Origin: Halioglobus sp. | Lineage (GTDB): Bacteria > Pseudomonadota > Gammaproteobacteria > Pseudomonadales > Halieaceae | Assembly (NCBI GenBank): GCA_020443325.1 | Contig: JAGRIK010000310.1 | Location: forward strand, 1-56,873 | Length of the DNA: 56,873 bases | Direction of reading: 5' to 3' | Part shown: positions 1 to 8,465 of the stretch, in pieces | Numbering within the stretch: the first letter of the stretch is position 1 | How the letters are laid out: the number at the start of each line of letters is the position of its first letter | The notes under the pieces: model-generated | Databases searched by the model: none | Seen by the model: the letters and a program-made list of their open reading frames with translations, nothing else | What the model was told of the DNA's origin: nothing | Made by a program: the position numbers and the translations under genes

Positions 1-1400
1 CCCGTGGTCCCAGGCAGGAAAGCCGCAGGGATAAACACAGACGCCATCACCAGCACCACCGCGATCAGGGAGGTGGAGATTTCACCCATGGATTTAATGG
101 TGGCTTCTTTTGGTGGCAAATTGTGATCGTGCATATTGCGCTCGACGTTTTCAACCACCACGATCGCATCGTCCACCACCATGCCGATCGCGAGCACCAG
201 TCCGAAAAGTGTAATCAGGTTGATCGAAAAACCCAGCGCCAGCATACCGACAAACGTGGATATCAACGCGACCACGATCGCTACGGTACAGATAATCGTG
301 GTGCGGAAGCTTTGCAGGAACAGGAATACCACCAGCACCACCAGCAGCACTGCCTCAATCAGGGTGTGTATCACCTCCTCAATCGATATTTTCACAAAGT
401 CGTTGGTATCCAGGGAAATCACGTACTCCAACCCCTGTGGAAAACGTGACTGCATATCCTCCAGCGTCTTCCTGACTCCCGCCGACACTGTAAGGCCGTT
501 GGCACCGGGCTGCAGATAGACAGCGATGAACGTTGCCGCAGTCCCGTTGAGTTTGGAGTCGACTATATACTGGCGCAACCCGACCTCGGCGCGGGCTACA
601 TCACCAAGCCGTACAATAGCGCTGTTGTCCGGGTCAGCGCGAAGAATAATGTTCTCGTACTCTCTGGGGTCGACAAACGGTGACTGGGTCACAACAGGCA
701 GTGTTAGCTGCACCGGACCGTCCGTTGGTTGCTGTCCTATCTGGCCAGCGCCGAACAACGCATTCTGCTCAGAAACCGCTGTTGCGATATCGCTGGTGGT
801 AATACCCAGTGAGGCCATTCTGTCCGGGTTCATCCAGATTCGCATGGCCTGGTCAGGTACGCCCATAATTTGTGCCTGCCCTGCACCGGGTACCCGCTTC
901 AGCGCATCCAGGATATACACGTTCGCATAATTGGCGATGTAATCCGCACTGTAGCGGTCCCCCTTACCGTAGACACCAATCAGCATCATGATGGAGGAGG
1001 ACTTTTTCTGCACCGAGACGCCCTGCTGGGTCACGGCAGACGGCAACTGCGGCAACGCGAGGTTCACACGATTCTGCACCTGTACCTGTGCAATATCAGG
1101 GTCGGTATCGAGCGAGAAGTAAACCGTCATTGTCAGCTGGCCCGTCGCCGAACTAGTCGACGTCATGTACAGCATATTGTCGACGCCGTTGATCTGCGCC
1201 TCTATCGGCGCTGCCACGGAGTCAGCCAGCGTTTTGGAGTCAGCACCCGGGTAGGTGGCGGAGACATTAATTTGTACCGGCGTAATAGTTGGATACTGTT
1301 GCACCGGCAACACAGACAGGGACACTGCGCCAGCGAGGCAAAGCACGATCGCCACTACACTGGCAAAAATGGGCCTTTCGATAAAAAATCGCGAGAACAT
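1..1400 (-). CDS. RND efflux pump inner-membrane transporter (partial, C-terminus beyond window)
   Basis: Translation of the complement from the ATG at 1400 begins MFSRFFIERPIFASVVAIVL, the typical start of AcrB/MexB/MexF-type HAE1 transporters: a cytoplasmic helix leading straight into TM1. About 466 codons are present without a stop, running off the window at base 1. Visible are the porter domain (around residues 35-330) and TM4 with the paired aspartates in GMVVDDAIVVVENVER, the proton-relay site of this family. It would export hydrophobic or amphiphilic compounds using the proton gradient. It starts 16 bp after the adaptor gene, so the two form an operon; an outer-membrane channel gene is not in view. 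The substrate cannot be told from sequence. Confidence 0.93.
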   Translation of the reverse strand, partial: MFSRFFIERPIFASVVAIVLCLAGAVSLSVLPVQQYPTITPVQINVSATYPGADSKTLADSVAAPIEAQINGVDNMLYMTSTSSATGQLTMTVYFSLDTDPDIAQVQVQNRVNLALPQLPSAVTQQGVSVQKKSSSIMMLIGVYGKGDRYSADYIANYANVYILDALKRVPGAGQAQIMGVPDQAMRIWMNPDRMASLGITTSDIATAVSEQNALFGAGQIGQQPTDGPVQLTLPVVTQSPFVDPREYENIILRADPDNSAIVRLGDVARAEVGLRQYIVDSKLNGTAATFIAVYLQPGANGLTVSAGVRKTLEDMQSRFPQGLEYVISLDTNDFVKISIEEVIHTLIEAVLLVVLVVFLFLQSFRTTIICTVAIVVALISTFVGMLALGFSINLITLFGLVLAIGMVVDDAIVVVENVERNMHDHNLPPKEATIKSMGEISTSLIAVVLVMASVFIPAAFLPGTT

Positions 1401-1416
1401 AACAGCGGGTTCCTGG

Positions 1417-2601
1417 CTAGTTGCTCGCCGTCGCGGTCGAGACAGAGCCCGTGTCGGCTCCGGCGTCTTTCACAGTGACGGGCGTACCGGGTCCGAGTCG
1501 CAACGCGCCATCGACAACGACATGATCGCCACTGGCCAGACCCTCGTTGATAAACCAGCTGTCTTCGTGCCAGCTGCCCACCACGACCGGACGCATCTCA
1601 GCCTGCTCCGACGCATTGACAATCCAGACAAAATGGCCCTGTGCACTTTGCTGTACCGCGCGCTGGGGCACGAGAATGGCATTGGGCCGTGTCGCGCCGA
1701 CCAACCGCGTACGGACATACTGATTCGGACGCAGCACACCGTCGGGGTTGTCGACGACCGCACGTATCAGGAAGGTTCCCGTTTCCGGGTTGTATGAGGG
1801 ATCGGCAAAATCGATTTTGCCCTTCTGCGGAAAGAGGCTGCCGTCACCCAATTCGATCTCCACAATAAACTTGTCATCCTCAGGGGGTTTCAGCTGCCCG
1901 GCTTTTTCTTCATTGCGGATTCGCTCCATATCGTTTTCAGAGAGGCTGAAATTTATCCACATGGGCGAGAGTACGGACACCGTTGTCAGCTGTGCATTCT
2001 GGGCATCGAGGTAAGTGCCGTCTGCGACCACAGAGAAACTGCTGACACCATCTACCGGTGAAGTGATTGTCGCGTACGACAGATTCAGTTGCGCGGTCTC
2101 CAGCTGCGCCTGGGACTGTGCCACCGCCGCCGCAGACTTTTCAAACTGTCCCCGCGCATCGTCCAGATCCCGCTGCGATAAAGCATTTAACTCGACCAGC
2201 GGTTTGGTGCGCGCGAGATTGGCACGCGCCACCTCCAACGCCGCCTTGTTTCGCTGCAATGCGGCTTCAGCGCCATCCACCTGCGCCTGAAAGGGTCTTT
2301 TATCCATTTCAAAGAGTATCTGCCCAGCCTTAACTGCAGCGCCCTCGGTGTAAACGCGCTTCTCGAGAAAGCCGGAAACACGGGCCTGGATATTTACCGC
2401 CTGGGAACTCTGCGTCTGCGCGACAAACACGGTCGTGACCGGCACATCCGCCGGCACCACTTTCAGCGCTGTCACCGCGACTGGCGGCGCAGCGGGAGGT
2501 TTCTCCGCCCCACCACACGCGGAAAGCAGCGCAGCCGCCAACAGGAGTGATGACTGCATTAACCCGACAGACGCCCTGGTATGTATGAACCTCATAAGCA
2601 T
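1417..2601 (-). CDS. RND efflux periplasmic adaptor lipoprotein (AcrA/MexE type)
   Basis: The 394-residue product has a signal peptide ending in a lipobox (LLSAC, Cys29), so it should be a lipoprotein of the periplasmic side. A lipoyl/barrel-sandwich half follows (QARVSGFLEKRVYTEGAAVKAGQILFEMD, split by a helical hairpin near residues 105-165), then the second lipoyl half and a beta-barrel/membrane-proximal region. This is the usual membrane-fusion protein order and length. It lies immediately upstream of the RND transporter and would link that pump to an outer-membrane channel. A second ATG two codons downstream (2595) has an AGGG at better distance and may be the true start. Confidence 0.93.
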   Translation of the reverse strand: MLMRFIHTRASVGLMQSSLLLAAALLSACGGAEKPPAAPPVAVTALKVVPADVPVTTVFVAQTQSSQAVNIQARVSGFLEKRVYTEGAAVKAGQILFEMDKRPFQAQVDGAEAALQRNKAALEVARANLARTKPLVELNALSQRDLDDARGQFEKSAAAVAQSQAQLETAQLNLSYATITSPVDGVSSFSVVADGTYLDAQNAQLTTVSVLSPMWINFSLSENDMERIRNEEKAGQLKPPEDDKFIVEIELGDGSLFPQKGKIDFADPSYNPETGTFLIRAVVDNPDGVLRPNQYVRTRLVGATRPNAILVPQRAVQQSAQGHFVWIVNASEQAEMRPVVVGSWHEDSWFINEGLASGDHVVVDGALRLGPGTPVTVKDAGADTGSVSTATASN

Positions 2602-2790
2602 GCCCTGATTATATTATCCTGAGCTATACGAAAAGCTGGAAGCTCTCCGCAACACATAAATGCATCTGGCAGTCAAAATGGAGGCTACCGAAAGTAACAG
2701 CAAGCAGGGCATGATTAAAATGCAGTTGTTGAGTGATAGCAACCCTTAAGCGATGCGGGGCGCCCAGCGGGCGACGTTTTTCCCTGCCCG

Positions 2791-3618
2791 TCATGCAGTT
2801 CGTGCAATGATTTGACCGTCAATCAGAGCAAGCTGCGGCGCCGGCGCGAGGCTGCATCTGGCATCACCAGGCTGCAGGCACTGCCCGGATTCGAGATCAA
2901 ATTCATAGCCGTGCCAGGGGCAGCGCAGCCTGCCAGCGGACAGGTCTGCATCTGTCAGGGGGCCCAGCAGGTGTGGGCATATTGCAGAGTGCGCTATCAG
3001 ACTGCCCCGCCACTCGCGAAGCTGGTACTCCTGGCGCTGCAGTTGAAAGAGGATCGTCGCTCCCCCTGCGAGGCTTTCCAGCAGGGACGCCTCGGTACCC
3101 AGCGCGACTTCAGTAGCACTATCGCGCTTTTCTTCCAGGCGATGATGCCGCTGGCACATCATCGCCTCATCTTCATCCCAAAGCCTGGTGTACAGTGACA
3201 GCATCGCGTTACCGAGTGGTTCTATCGATGCTGCGTCAGCGCCGGGAAAATAGAACTCCACGTGTACCTCGGTATGGGCGCCTGCGGTCGTCAACGTCGT
3301 CCATATCTCCGACACCTGCTGGCCGGACAAATAGCTTCGTGCCACGTAGCGCGCATTATCGACAACGGTAAGTTCCACATGGTCAGTATGTCCGGCGTTG
3401 GACCATGTGCGCCAACCCCAGTCACCGGCTTGTACCAGTTCGACATAGTCAAATGAGGTCTCATGAAGATGGGGCAGGTGCGCCCAGTCCATGACGTTCT
3501 CCCAGACGCGCACGAGAGGCGCAGCCACCACGCGATCATAGGTGGCAACACGCACGAGATTCAGTGCGTTGGGATCAAATGCTGTTGCGTGTGCTTGCGA
3601 TGGAGGCATACCCTGCAC
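2791..3618 (-). CDS. Rieske [2Fe-2S] protein with N-terminal SRPBCC-like domain
   Basis: The C-terminal third carries a complete Rieske cluster site: CPH at residues 214-216 and CPWHG at 233-237, giving two Cys and two His ligands. Residues about 22-160 look like a START/SRPBCC (Bet v 1-like) fold, judged from a pattern beginning YDRVVAAPLVRVWENVMDW; this is a pattern call only. Rieske oxygenases have the opposite order, Rieske first and SRPBCC catalytic domain second, and I see no 2-His-1-carboxylate iron motif that is certain. There is no signal peptide, so it is cytoplasmic. The frame can open at a GTG (3618) or at an ATG three codons later (3609); the ATG is preferred and lies at the end of a strong hairpin. 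Function unknown; electron transfer or oxygenation of a bound hydrophobic ligand is a guess. Confidence 0.85.
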   Translation of the reverse strand: MQGMPPSQAHATAFDPNALNLVRVATYDRVVAAPLVRVWENVMDWAHLPHLHETSFDYVELVQAGDWGWRTWSNAGHTDHVELTVVDNARYVARSYLSGQQVSEIWTTLTTAGAHTEVHVEFYFPGADAASIEPLGNAMLSLYTRLWDEDEAMMCQRHHRLEEKRDSATEVALGTEASLLESLAGGATILFQLQRQEYQLREWRGSLIAHSAICPHLLGPLTDADLSAGRLRCPWHGYEFDLESGQCLQPGDARCSLAPAPQLALIDGQIIARTA

Positions 3619-3640
3619 CCTCGAACCTGGTGCAGGGTAT
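3608..3640 (-). promoter_or_regulatory. Perfect 12-bp hairpin covering the start of the Rieske gene
   Basis: Positions 3608-3619 and 3629-3640 are exact reverse complements (ATACCCTGCACC / GGTGCAGGGTAT) around a 9-base loop. It sits in the 40-bp gap after the beta-helix/cytochrome gene. On the transcript its 3' arm runs into the ATG at 3609 and holds the only GGG-rich stretch that could act as ribosome-binding site. No T-run follows on either strand, so it does not look like a normal terminator. Confidence 0.6.
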
Positions 3641-3661
3641 TCTAACCCAATATTGCCCGGC

Positions 3662-6088
3662 CTAGTTGCCGGCGCAGTCGTTCGCCGGCATGCTGTTAAT
3701 CCACTCCTCGATCAACGCTACCGCCTCGGTGTGAATGACGGTACGACCGATCTCCGGCATGCGCACTTCGGTGTCATTGGAGTCCATACGATAGTGCAGG
3801 ATGGAGGCCGCCGCATCCCCGGGCACGATATCGTAATCCAGTCCACCACCACCGCCGCCAGCGGCCACGGGCTTTTTACACTCGCCGGTGTCGAAACCGA
3901 AGGGGCGGAAATACTCCAGGAACAAACCGGATGTATCTGCCGCACCGCCAGGTGTATGACAGTGCATGCAGTTGGCATCCAGGTAGCCGCGAGCACGGTC
4001 ATCCAGATCGGCCATGGTATCGCCCCACAGGGGAATCGTATCAATTGACCCCGTATCCGTGGGCGCTCCCGTCAGGATTCCCTGCGCAGTCCAGTGATCC
4101 AGTTGATTCGCGCTGCCACTGTCGTACATATACTCTTTGTTGAGCGCGCGCGCCTTGGGCCCAATGGGCAGGATTTCCTCGTTGAAGTTATGGCAGTTGG
4201 CGCAATTGTTGGTGTTCGGAATGACATAATCCGTTGACTGTTGATCGCCATTGCTATCGATCCAACTCACGTTCTGGGTTCCACCTGCCAGCGTCAGGGT
4301 CGCATCTGTCCGGCTCGCATTCCAGGTGTAGGGCAATGCCGTCCACCCTTCCTTACGGCGGATCAGCAAGCGTGTTTCAATAATATCCTCGGCGCTGTTG
4401 TCATCGCGCAAATCAGCCTTTATGACAAAGGTTTTGGCGATAACAGTTCCCACCGGGAATGCAAACACATCCTGCGAGCGGTATGTGGCCTGTGTGCCTT
4501 CGGGTACGAAGACGAAGCGGTACTTGCCGGCGTAATCGGTGAACAACGGCGTATTCAGGTCGTAAATGATACCGCCGCCATTGGGGTTCTGCGTGGGATC
4601 ACTGGCGTCCGCGAACAGGCGGTAATCCGACAGGTTGGGACAGTCGGCCACGAAGGCCTCACTATTGAGTCCCTCGCCCTGTGCACCACACAATTTCGCA
4701 GTATCCACGGGAGGGGCATCCGGGTCATCCGGGTCCACCGGCGGCTCGAGCACGACCGGCGGCAATGAGGGGTGGGTGCAGTTAAATCGTTCACGATCGT
4801 CATTGATATCGGGATCGCCCGGAATACCGGAAAGCAATACGGAGCCGTTGGCCTGCCCCATAGTGGTTTCCGGTCTGTTGTCCTGGAAGCACATCGCCTG
4901 GCTTTCCGTCAGGCCATCAGGGTACTCAAGCAACAACATACCGGAATCGGTGCCGATACCAGAGCTGTCATAGAAGATCACCGGCAGTCCGTTCGGGAAA
5001 ATGACACCGACCAGCGCGGCGAGGTCCTGGGGATCATACCCGTTGTTGCTGATGTCATTGTCGTGAATGTAGATTTTCTCGGGGATAGGGTCGTAGGTGG
5101 GCTTGCTGATAAAGGCATCCACCATGTAATAGCTTACAACGTAGATGGCGCCGGACATGTTGCCAGTAATGACGTTATCAAAAATCTCGTCATCGTCGTT
5201 CGCCATGACCAGGATGCCGGTACCCTGGGGCACGACTTCCAGCACGCTGCCCTTGCGGGCGAAATTGGGCTCATTGTTATCGTGGATATTGTTGTTGAAT
5301 ACCCGTGTTGCCTCACCGCCCTGCACCTCGGGTCCCGGGAGGTCGAACACCAGTATACCCCCGGTATTGCCGGTGGCCTCGTTCTCGTAGACATCGGCAA
5401 ACTTTGAGTTTTCAATCTCGATCCCGGCCACGTTTTCCCAGACGTAATTGCGACGCACAATAATATTGACGGACTGGCCCACGTAGATTCCGGAATCGCT
5501 GGCACCGCGAATCCAGCTGTCCTCGATAAGTACGTTGCGGGTCTGCACCGGATAGAGGGCGTAGCCACCGTTATCCGTATTCGGCCCGCGGGTCCACTCC
5601 ACGCGCACGCGGCGGATAGTGACGCCGTTGGAGCCCTCGACCTTGATCGAGTCTCCGGGAGTGTTCTCCACGGCAATATCCTCGATGACAAAGTTGTTGC
5701 CCGTCGCGTAGATACCCTGTGCGCCCGTCACCTGGTTATCAAAACGCAATACGGTGCCTGCTTCGCTGTCCATACCGGTACCGCGAATAACGATATTATC
5801 GACGCTGGAACTCAGCTCACTGGTAAAGTCATAGGTTCCCGCCGGAAACTGGATCACGGTCCTGGGCGACGCACTGATCAGGGCTTCGAGGGCTCTTGTC
5901 TCCAGATCATCGCCCGGTTCCAACTCGACAATGGTGTATCCCGGGTAGGCGGGGTCGACCGGCGGATCAATCGGTCCGGCGGCCTGATTGCTGTTACCGC
6001 TGTCAGAACAGGCGGCCACAAAGGCCATCGCACCCATGAGCAGCAGCGATTTAAACCCGGTTTTACTGGCGAAGAAGGAAACGAGCAT
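3662..6088 (-). CDS. Lipoprotein fusing a parallel beta-helix domain to an SO2930-type diheme cytochrome c domain
   Basis: The 808-residue protein starts with a signal peptide and lipobox (FVAAC, Cys27). Residues about 45-430 are right-handed beta-helix repeats (for example GNNFVIEDIAVENT, SNGVTIRRVRVEW, TRNVLIEDSWI, SVNIIVRRNYVWEN), as in pectate-lyase-like folds. A Pro/Asp-rich linker (about 441-463) leads to a second module with two c-type heme sites, CANCH (629-633) and CMHCH (707-711), and a late RMPEIGRT segment that may supply a Met ligand. As I recall them, the beta-helix family TIGR03805 and the cytochrome family TIGR03806 are usually separate neighbouring genes; here they are one chain. 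It would sit in the outer membrane or periplasm. The Rieske gene follows after 43 bp. The biological substrate or partner is unknown. Confidence 0.88.
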   Translation of the reverse strand: MLVSFFASKTGFKSLLLMGAMAFVAACSDSGNSNQAAGPIDPPVDPAYPGYTIVELEPGDDLETRALEALISASPRTVIQFPAGTYDFTSELSSSVDNIVIRGTGMDSEAGTVLRFDNQVTGAQGIYATGNNFVIEDIAVENTPGDSIKVEGSNGVTIRRVRVEWTRGPNTDNGGYALYPVQTRNVLIEDSWIRGASDSGIYVGQSVNIIVRRNYVWENVAGIEIENSKFADVYENEATGNTGGILVFDLPGPEVQGGEATRVFNNNIHDNNEPNFARKGSVLEVVPQGTGILVMANDDDEIFDNVITGNMSGAIYVVSYYMVDAFISKPTYDPIPEKIYIHDNDISNNGYDPQDLAALVGVIFPNGLPVIFYDSSGIGTDSGMLLLEYPDGLTESQAMCFQDNRPETTMGQANGSVLLSGIPGDPDINDDRERFNCTHPSLPPVVLEPPVDPDDPDAPPVDTAKLCGAQGEGLNSEAFVADCPNLSDYRLFADASDPTQNPNGGGIIYDLNTPLFTDYAGKYRFVFVPEGTQATYRSQDVFAFPVGTVIAKTFVIKADLRDDNSAEDIIETRLLIRRKEGWTALPYTWNASRTDATLTLAGGTQNVSWIDSNGDQQSTDYVIPNTNNCANCHNFNEEILPIGPKARALNKEYMYDSGSANQLDHWTAQGILTGAPTDTGSIDTIPLWGDTMADLDDRARGYLDANCMHCHTPGGAADTSGLFLEYFRPFGFDTGECKKPVAAGGGGGGLDYDIVPGDAAASILHYRMDSNDTEVRMPEIGRTVIHTEAVALIEEWINSMPANDCAGN

Positions 6089-6273
6089 ACTAAATCCTCA
6101 ATATCGGGGCGAACTCCCCGGCATTTATCGTGGAATCCTGATTGCGTATGAGATCAGGCTACGTGCCCCTGTTTTTATCTACCATAAAACGGCCAGGTGG
6201 CGCGTTTTTCAGGCTATTTTTACTGGAGGCGCTGAGTGGGCCAAATTGTAGCAGAAAAACAGGTAAGTACTAG

Positions 6274-6308
6274 CAAAAATGCGCCCATCGGCAACCCCAC
6301 GGACGGGC
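6274..6308 (-). terminator. Probable rho-independent terminator of the Rap1a-like gene
   Basis: On the minus strand a 9-bp stem with one wobble and one mismatch (6300-6308 with 6283-6291) and an 8-base loop is followed, one to three bases on, by a five-T run (6275-6279). It lies about 25 bp downstream of the small secreted protein gene. Confidence 0.45.
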
Positions 6309-6331
6309 GGTGACCGGCGTCTCTCCCTGGC

Positions 6332-6685
6332 TTACTCGCAGGGAAACTGCGCCCGAAAGGCAGATATGGCCAACGCCGCCGCTGAAAATTGCCGCAGCGG
6401 GTGATTATCCCCGAGGTACTTGCGATAGATCGTCACCAACTCCGCCGATGTCGTTTCTCGCGGAATACAGAAAGGCAGCGCCAGTTGTTCAGCGGCACCG
6501 TAGAAAGCGGTGGCATCGACCACACCCTCAACAAAGGCCTGGCAGGCGGCGTCCGCCACCTCACCTTCCTGCACGGTGCACATTTTCACGATTCTGTTCG
6601 GCTTGGGCGATGCCGTCTGTATCGCGTATGCCCACTGGGCTTGAGTGGCCGCGATGAACAGCGCGGCGGTGATCAGCTTTCTCAT
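6332..6685 (-). CDS. Small secreted protein of the Rap1a/Tai immunity-like family
   Basis: From the ATG at 6685 the product is 117 residues, with a signal peptide (MRKLITAALFIAATQAQWAYA). The mature part shows the pattern of the Rap1a-type family: an early Cys (KMCTV), CQAFVEGVVDA, FCIPRETTSAELVTIYRKYL, then a helix ending AFRAQFPC. The three later Cys could form disulfides. The start at 6685 is preferred over 6715 because the signal peptide begins there and a GGGAA lies just upstream. Family members were named as immunity proteins against type VI peptidoglycan amidases, but many are orphans like this one; no effector gene is nearby, so the role here is open. Confidence 0.7.
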   Translation of the reverse strand: MRKLITAALFIAATQAQWAYAIQTASPKPNRIVKMCTVQEGEVADAACQAFVEGVVDATAFYGAAEQLALPFCIPRETTSAELVTIYRKYLGDNHPLRQFSAAALAISAFRAQFPCE

Positions 6686-6861
6686 AGTATTCCCGGTGCA
6701 AATTTTTCGAGACACTACACAACACCCACGGATTCGTAAACCAATTTAGCCTCAACCCTACCTATTAGTCGCATGGCACATACTTATGCCTCGAGACGGC
6801 TGTCGGGGATAGTGGGTATTGATGGCATGACTGCCCTCCTCTGGTAAACAGGTTCGTTTGG

Positions 6862-7476
6862 CTAGGTGGCGTTCTTCAGGTTCGAAAATGCCGCGTGGAA
6901 CAGTTGCTCGGATGCCGCCTTTGCCTTGTCGATATCGCGCTTCTTCATGCCTGATGTGATTGCATTGTGAACCAGCCACTGGACCGCCACCAACAGGGCC
7001 ACCAGGTACTCCTTCGAGGGCGACATGCCATAGGACGCCTTGCACCAGCGCTGCATGCGCCTGGCGGCTTTGTCGAACGCCTTGTGTATCACCCGGTATG
7101 CATGGGAGTTGGGATCTGCAGATTCGACGAACAACAACTGTGCAACCTTGTGCTGCTCGAGGATCGCATCGATGGTCTGGTCGAACACCCGGTGCAGCCA
7201 TTCCTGGTTGTTGTAATCCAGGTCCCAGGCGTTCAGCACGGTCTCGATGTGATCGTTCACGGAAGTCTGGTAGAGCTCATCGATCAGGGCATCTTTATCG
7301 GTAAAACAGCGGTAATAGGTATCCCGGGAAACCCGGGCACGCTTGCAGATATCGGACACGGAGACGCCATTGCTACCGTGAACACTCAACAGGTCGACGG
7401 CGGCAGCGCGGATACGTTTGCGCTGCTCCGCCATACCGGGACGTTTTCTGCGCGATTGCTGTGCGGCGGATTCCAT
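6862..7476 (-). CDS. TetR-family transcriptional regulator
   Basis: 204 residues. The N-terminal helix-turn-helix is clear (RIRAAAVDLLSVHGSNGVSV, then DICKRARVSRDTYYRCFTDK), followed by an all-helical ligand-binding domain of normal length. It is divergent from the membrane protein/SDR pair starting at 7649, with 172 bp between the start codons. A perfect 12-bp palindrome just after a TTGACA box in that gap is its likely operator. The ligand is unknown; by context it may be a lipid or sterol-like compound. Confidence 0.92.
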   Translation of the reverse strand: MESAAQQSRRKRPGMAEQRKRIRAAAVDLLSVHGSNGVSVSDICKRARVSRDTYYRCFTDKDALIDELYQTSVNDHIETVLNAWDLDYNNQEWLHRVFDQTIDAILEQHKVAQLLFVESADPNSHAYRVIHKAFDKAARRMQRWCKASYGMSPSKEYLVALLVAVQWLVHNAITSGMKKRDIDKAKAASEQLFHAAFSNLKNAT

Positions 7477-7562
7477 GCTCGGTGCCCCCTGCTCGTGGAT
7501 ATTGTCCCCGCGCCAAAGGCCCCCGAGACATCAGCTTCGCACTCTAGCGGCTTGCGCCGGCC

Positions 7563-7595
7563 TTGACAATAAGCGGACACTGGTGTCAGACTAAT
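7563..7595 (+). promoter_or_regulatory. TTGACA -35 box with overlapping TetR-type palindrome
   Basis: TTGACA occurs at 7563-7568 and is followed by the perfect palindrome GACACTGGTGTC (7576-7587), which falls in the spacer/-10 zone of a promoter reading toward the EBP-like gene. No good -10 box is seen. The arrangement fits repression by the divergent TetR protein; assignment is by position and symmetry only. Confidence 0.45.
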
Positions 7596-7648
7596 TTTTC
7601 GTACAGTTGCTGCAGCAGCAGGGCAGCCCCCACCGACGGACGCACGCT

Positions 7649-8461
7649 ATGCAGACTCAAGCACACGTTGCACAAGGCTTTCCCTCTCTTCTGGACTGGG
7701 AACATCCGGCCCACACCGGTTTCAATATTCGCCGCAATGCCTATATCGCCTCAGCTATCATGGTTCCCGGCGCCTTCTGCGTCGCCTGGACGCTGATCCT
7801 CACCGGTGTCATCAACCCGATGCCGGCGGACAAGTATGTCTCCATCAGCCTTTTTATCGGCTATTGGGCGGCGCTGTTCGCGTTCGTCGACAACAAGGGT
7901 GAGCAGCGCAGTTGGTCGGCCAAATGGCACGAGTTCCTGATCGTCTGGCTGCTCACCAGCGGCGGCGCGCAACTGGGCTGGGAACTCCCTGCGGTCTATA
8001 TGAAAGTCAGCTACCTGTACCAGCTCGGCTCGGAACTGCAGCCCGATCAGCTAATCTTCTGGCCGTGGTGGCTCTATTCGGTGGCCGACACCCGCTATAT
8101 GCGGCCGCATGAAGCGCAACTGGCGCATGAGGCAATGCTGGCGCATTCAGGATTTCTGGAGATTTTCGCCGCGTACCTGCTCTCCAAACGCAAGTACTAC
8201 AAAACAGCTGTCGGGATTGCCATCCTCACCAACTGGGGCGCATTTTACGGCAACACATCGGTGATCTACCTCGGGGAGATCCTGGTGAACTTCCGCAACC
8301 TGGAGGACGGCGCATGGGGGTTCTGGCTGAAATGGGTCGGGTTGAACCTGCAGTGGTCCGTCCTGAGCCCGGCGGCGTCGATTGGCGGTATCTGGCTGCT
8401 GGTACAACGGGTTCGTGCCGAGACTGCAGAGCAGCTTGGCAACGCCAGGCAACAGGAGTAG
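7649..8461 (+). CDS. EBP/EXPERA-like polytopic membrane protein
   Basis: From the ATG at 7649 the product is 270 residues with about five hydrophobic segments. Several blocks resemble emopamil-binding protein, the sterol delta8-delta7 isomerase: GGAQLGWELPAVYM, ADTRYMRPHEAQLAHEAML (EBP has GDSRY...CMETIT) and GLNLQWSVLSPA (EBP has MNALWLVLPG). The Glu of the first block, the Glu of the second and the Asn/Trp of the third are kept, but the EBP His is Gln and the Thr after the second Glu is Leu, so sterol isomerase activity is doubtful. The frame also opens at TTG 7607, which is less likely. It is followed after 4 bp by an SDR gene and faces a TetR gene. Role inferred only as lipid or steroid related. 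Confidence 0.65.
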   Translation: MQTQAHVAQGFPSLLDWEHPAHTGFNIRRNAYIASAIMVPGAFCVAWTLILTGVINPMPADKYVSISLFIGYWAALFAFVDNKGEQRSWSAKWHEFLIVWLLTSGGAQLGWELPAVYMKVSYLYQLGSELQPDQLIFWPWWLYSVADTRYMRPHEAQLAHEAMLAHSGFLEIFAAYLLSKRKYYKTAVGIAILTNWGAFYGNTSVIYLGEILVNFRNLEDGAWGFWLKWVGLNLQWSVLSPAASIGGIWLLVQRVRAETAEQLGNARQQE

Positions 8462-8465
8462 GACG

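Noticed and set aside
2751-2780. GC-rich stem followed by TTTTT near 2760-2781
   Set aside because: The T-run is on the plus strand, where no gene ends; the stem is only 5 bp, so it was not called a terminator.
6332-6685. Type VI secretion immunity system
   Set aside because: The protein resembles Rap1a family members but no effector, Hcp, VgrG or other T6SS gene is near.
6758-7201. 147-residue minus-strand frame overlapping the TetR gene
   Set aside because: Out of frame with the TetR gene, which has a proper HTH; it is a shadow.
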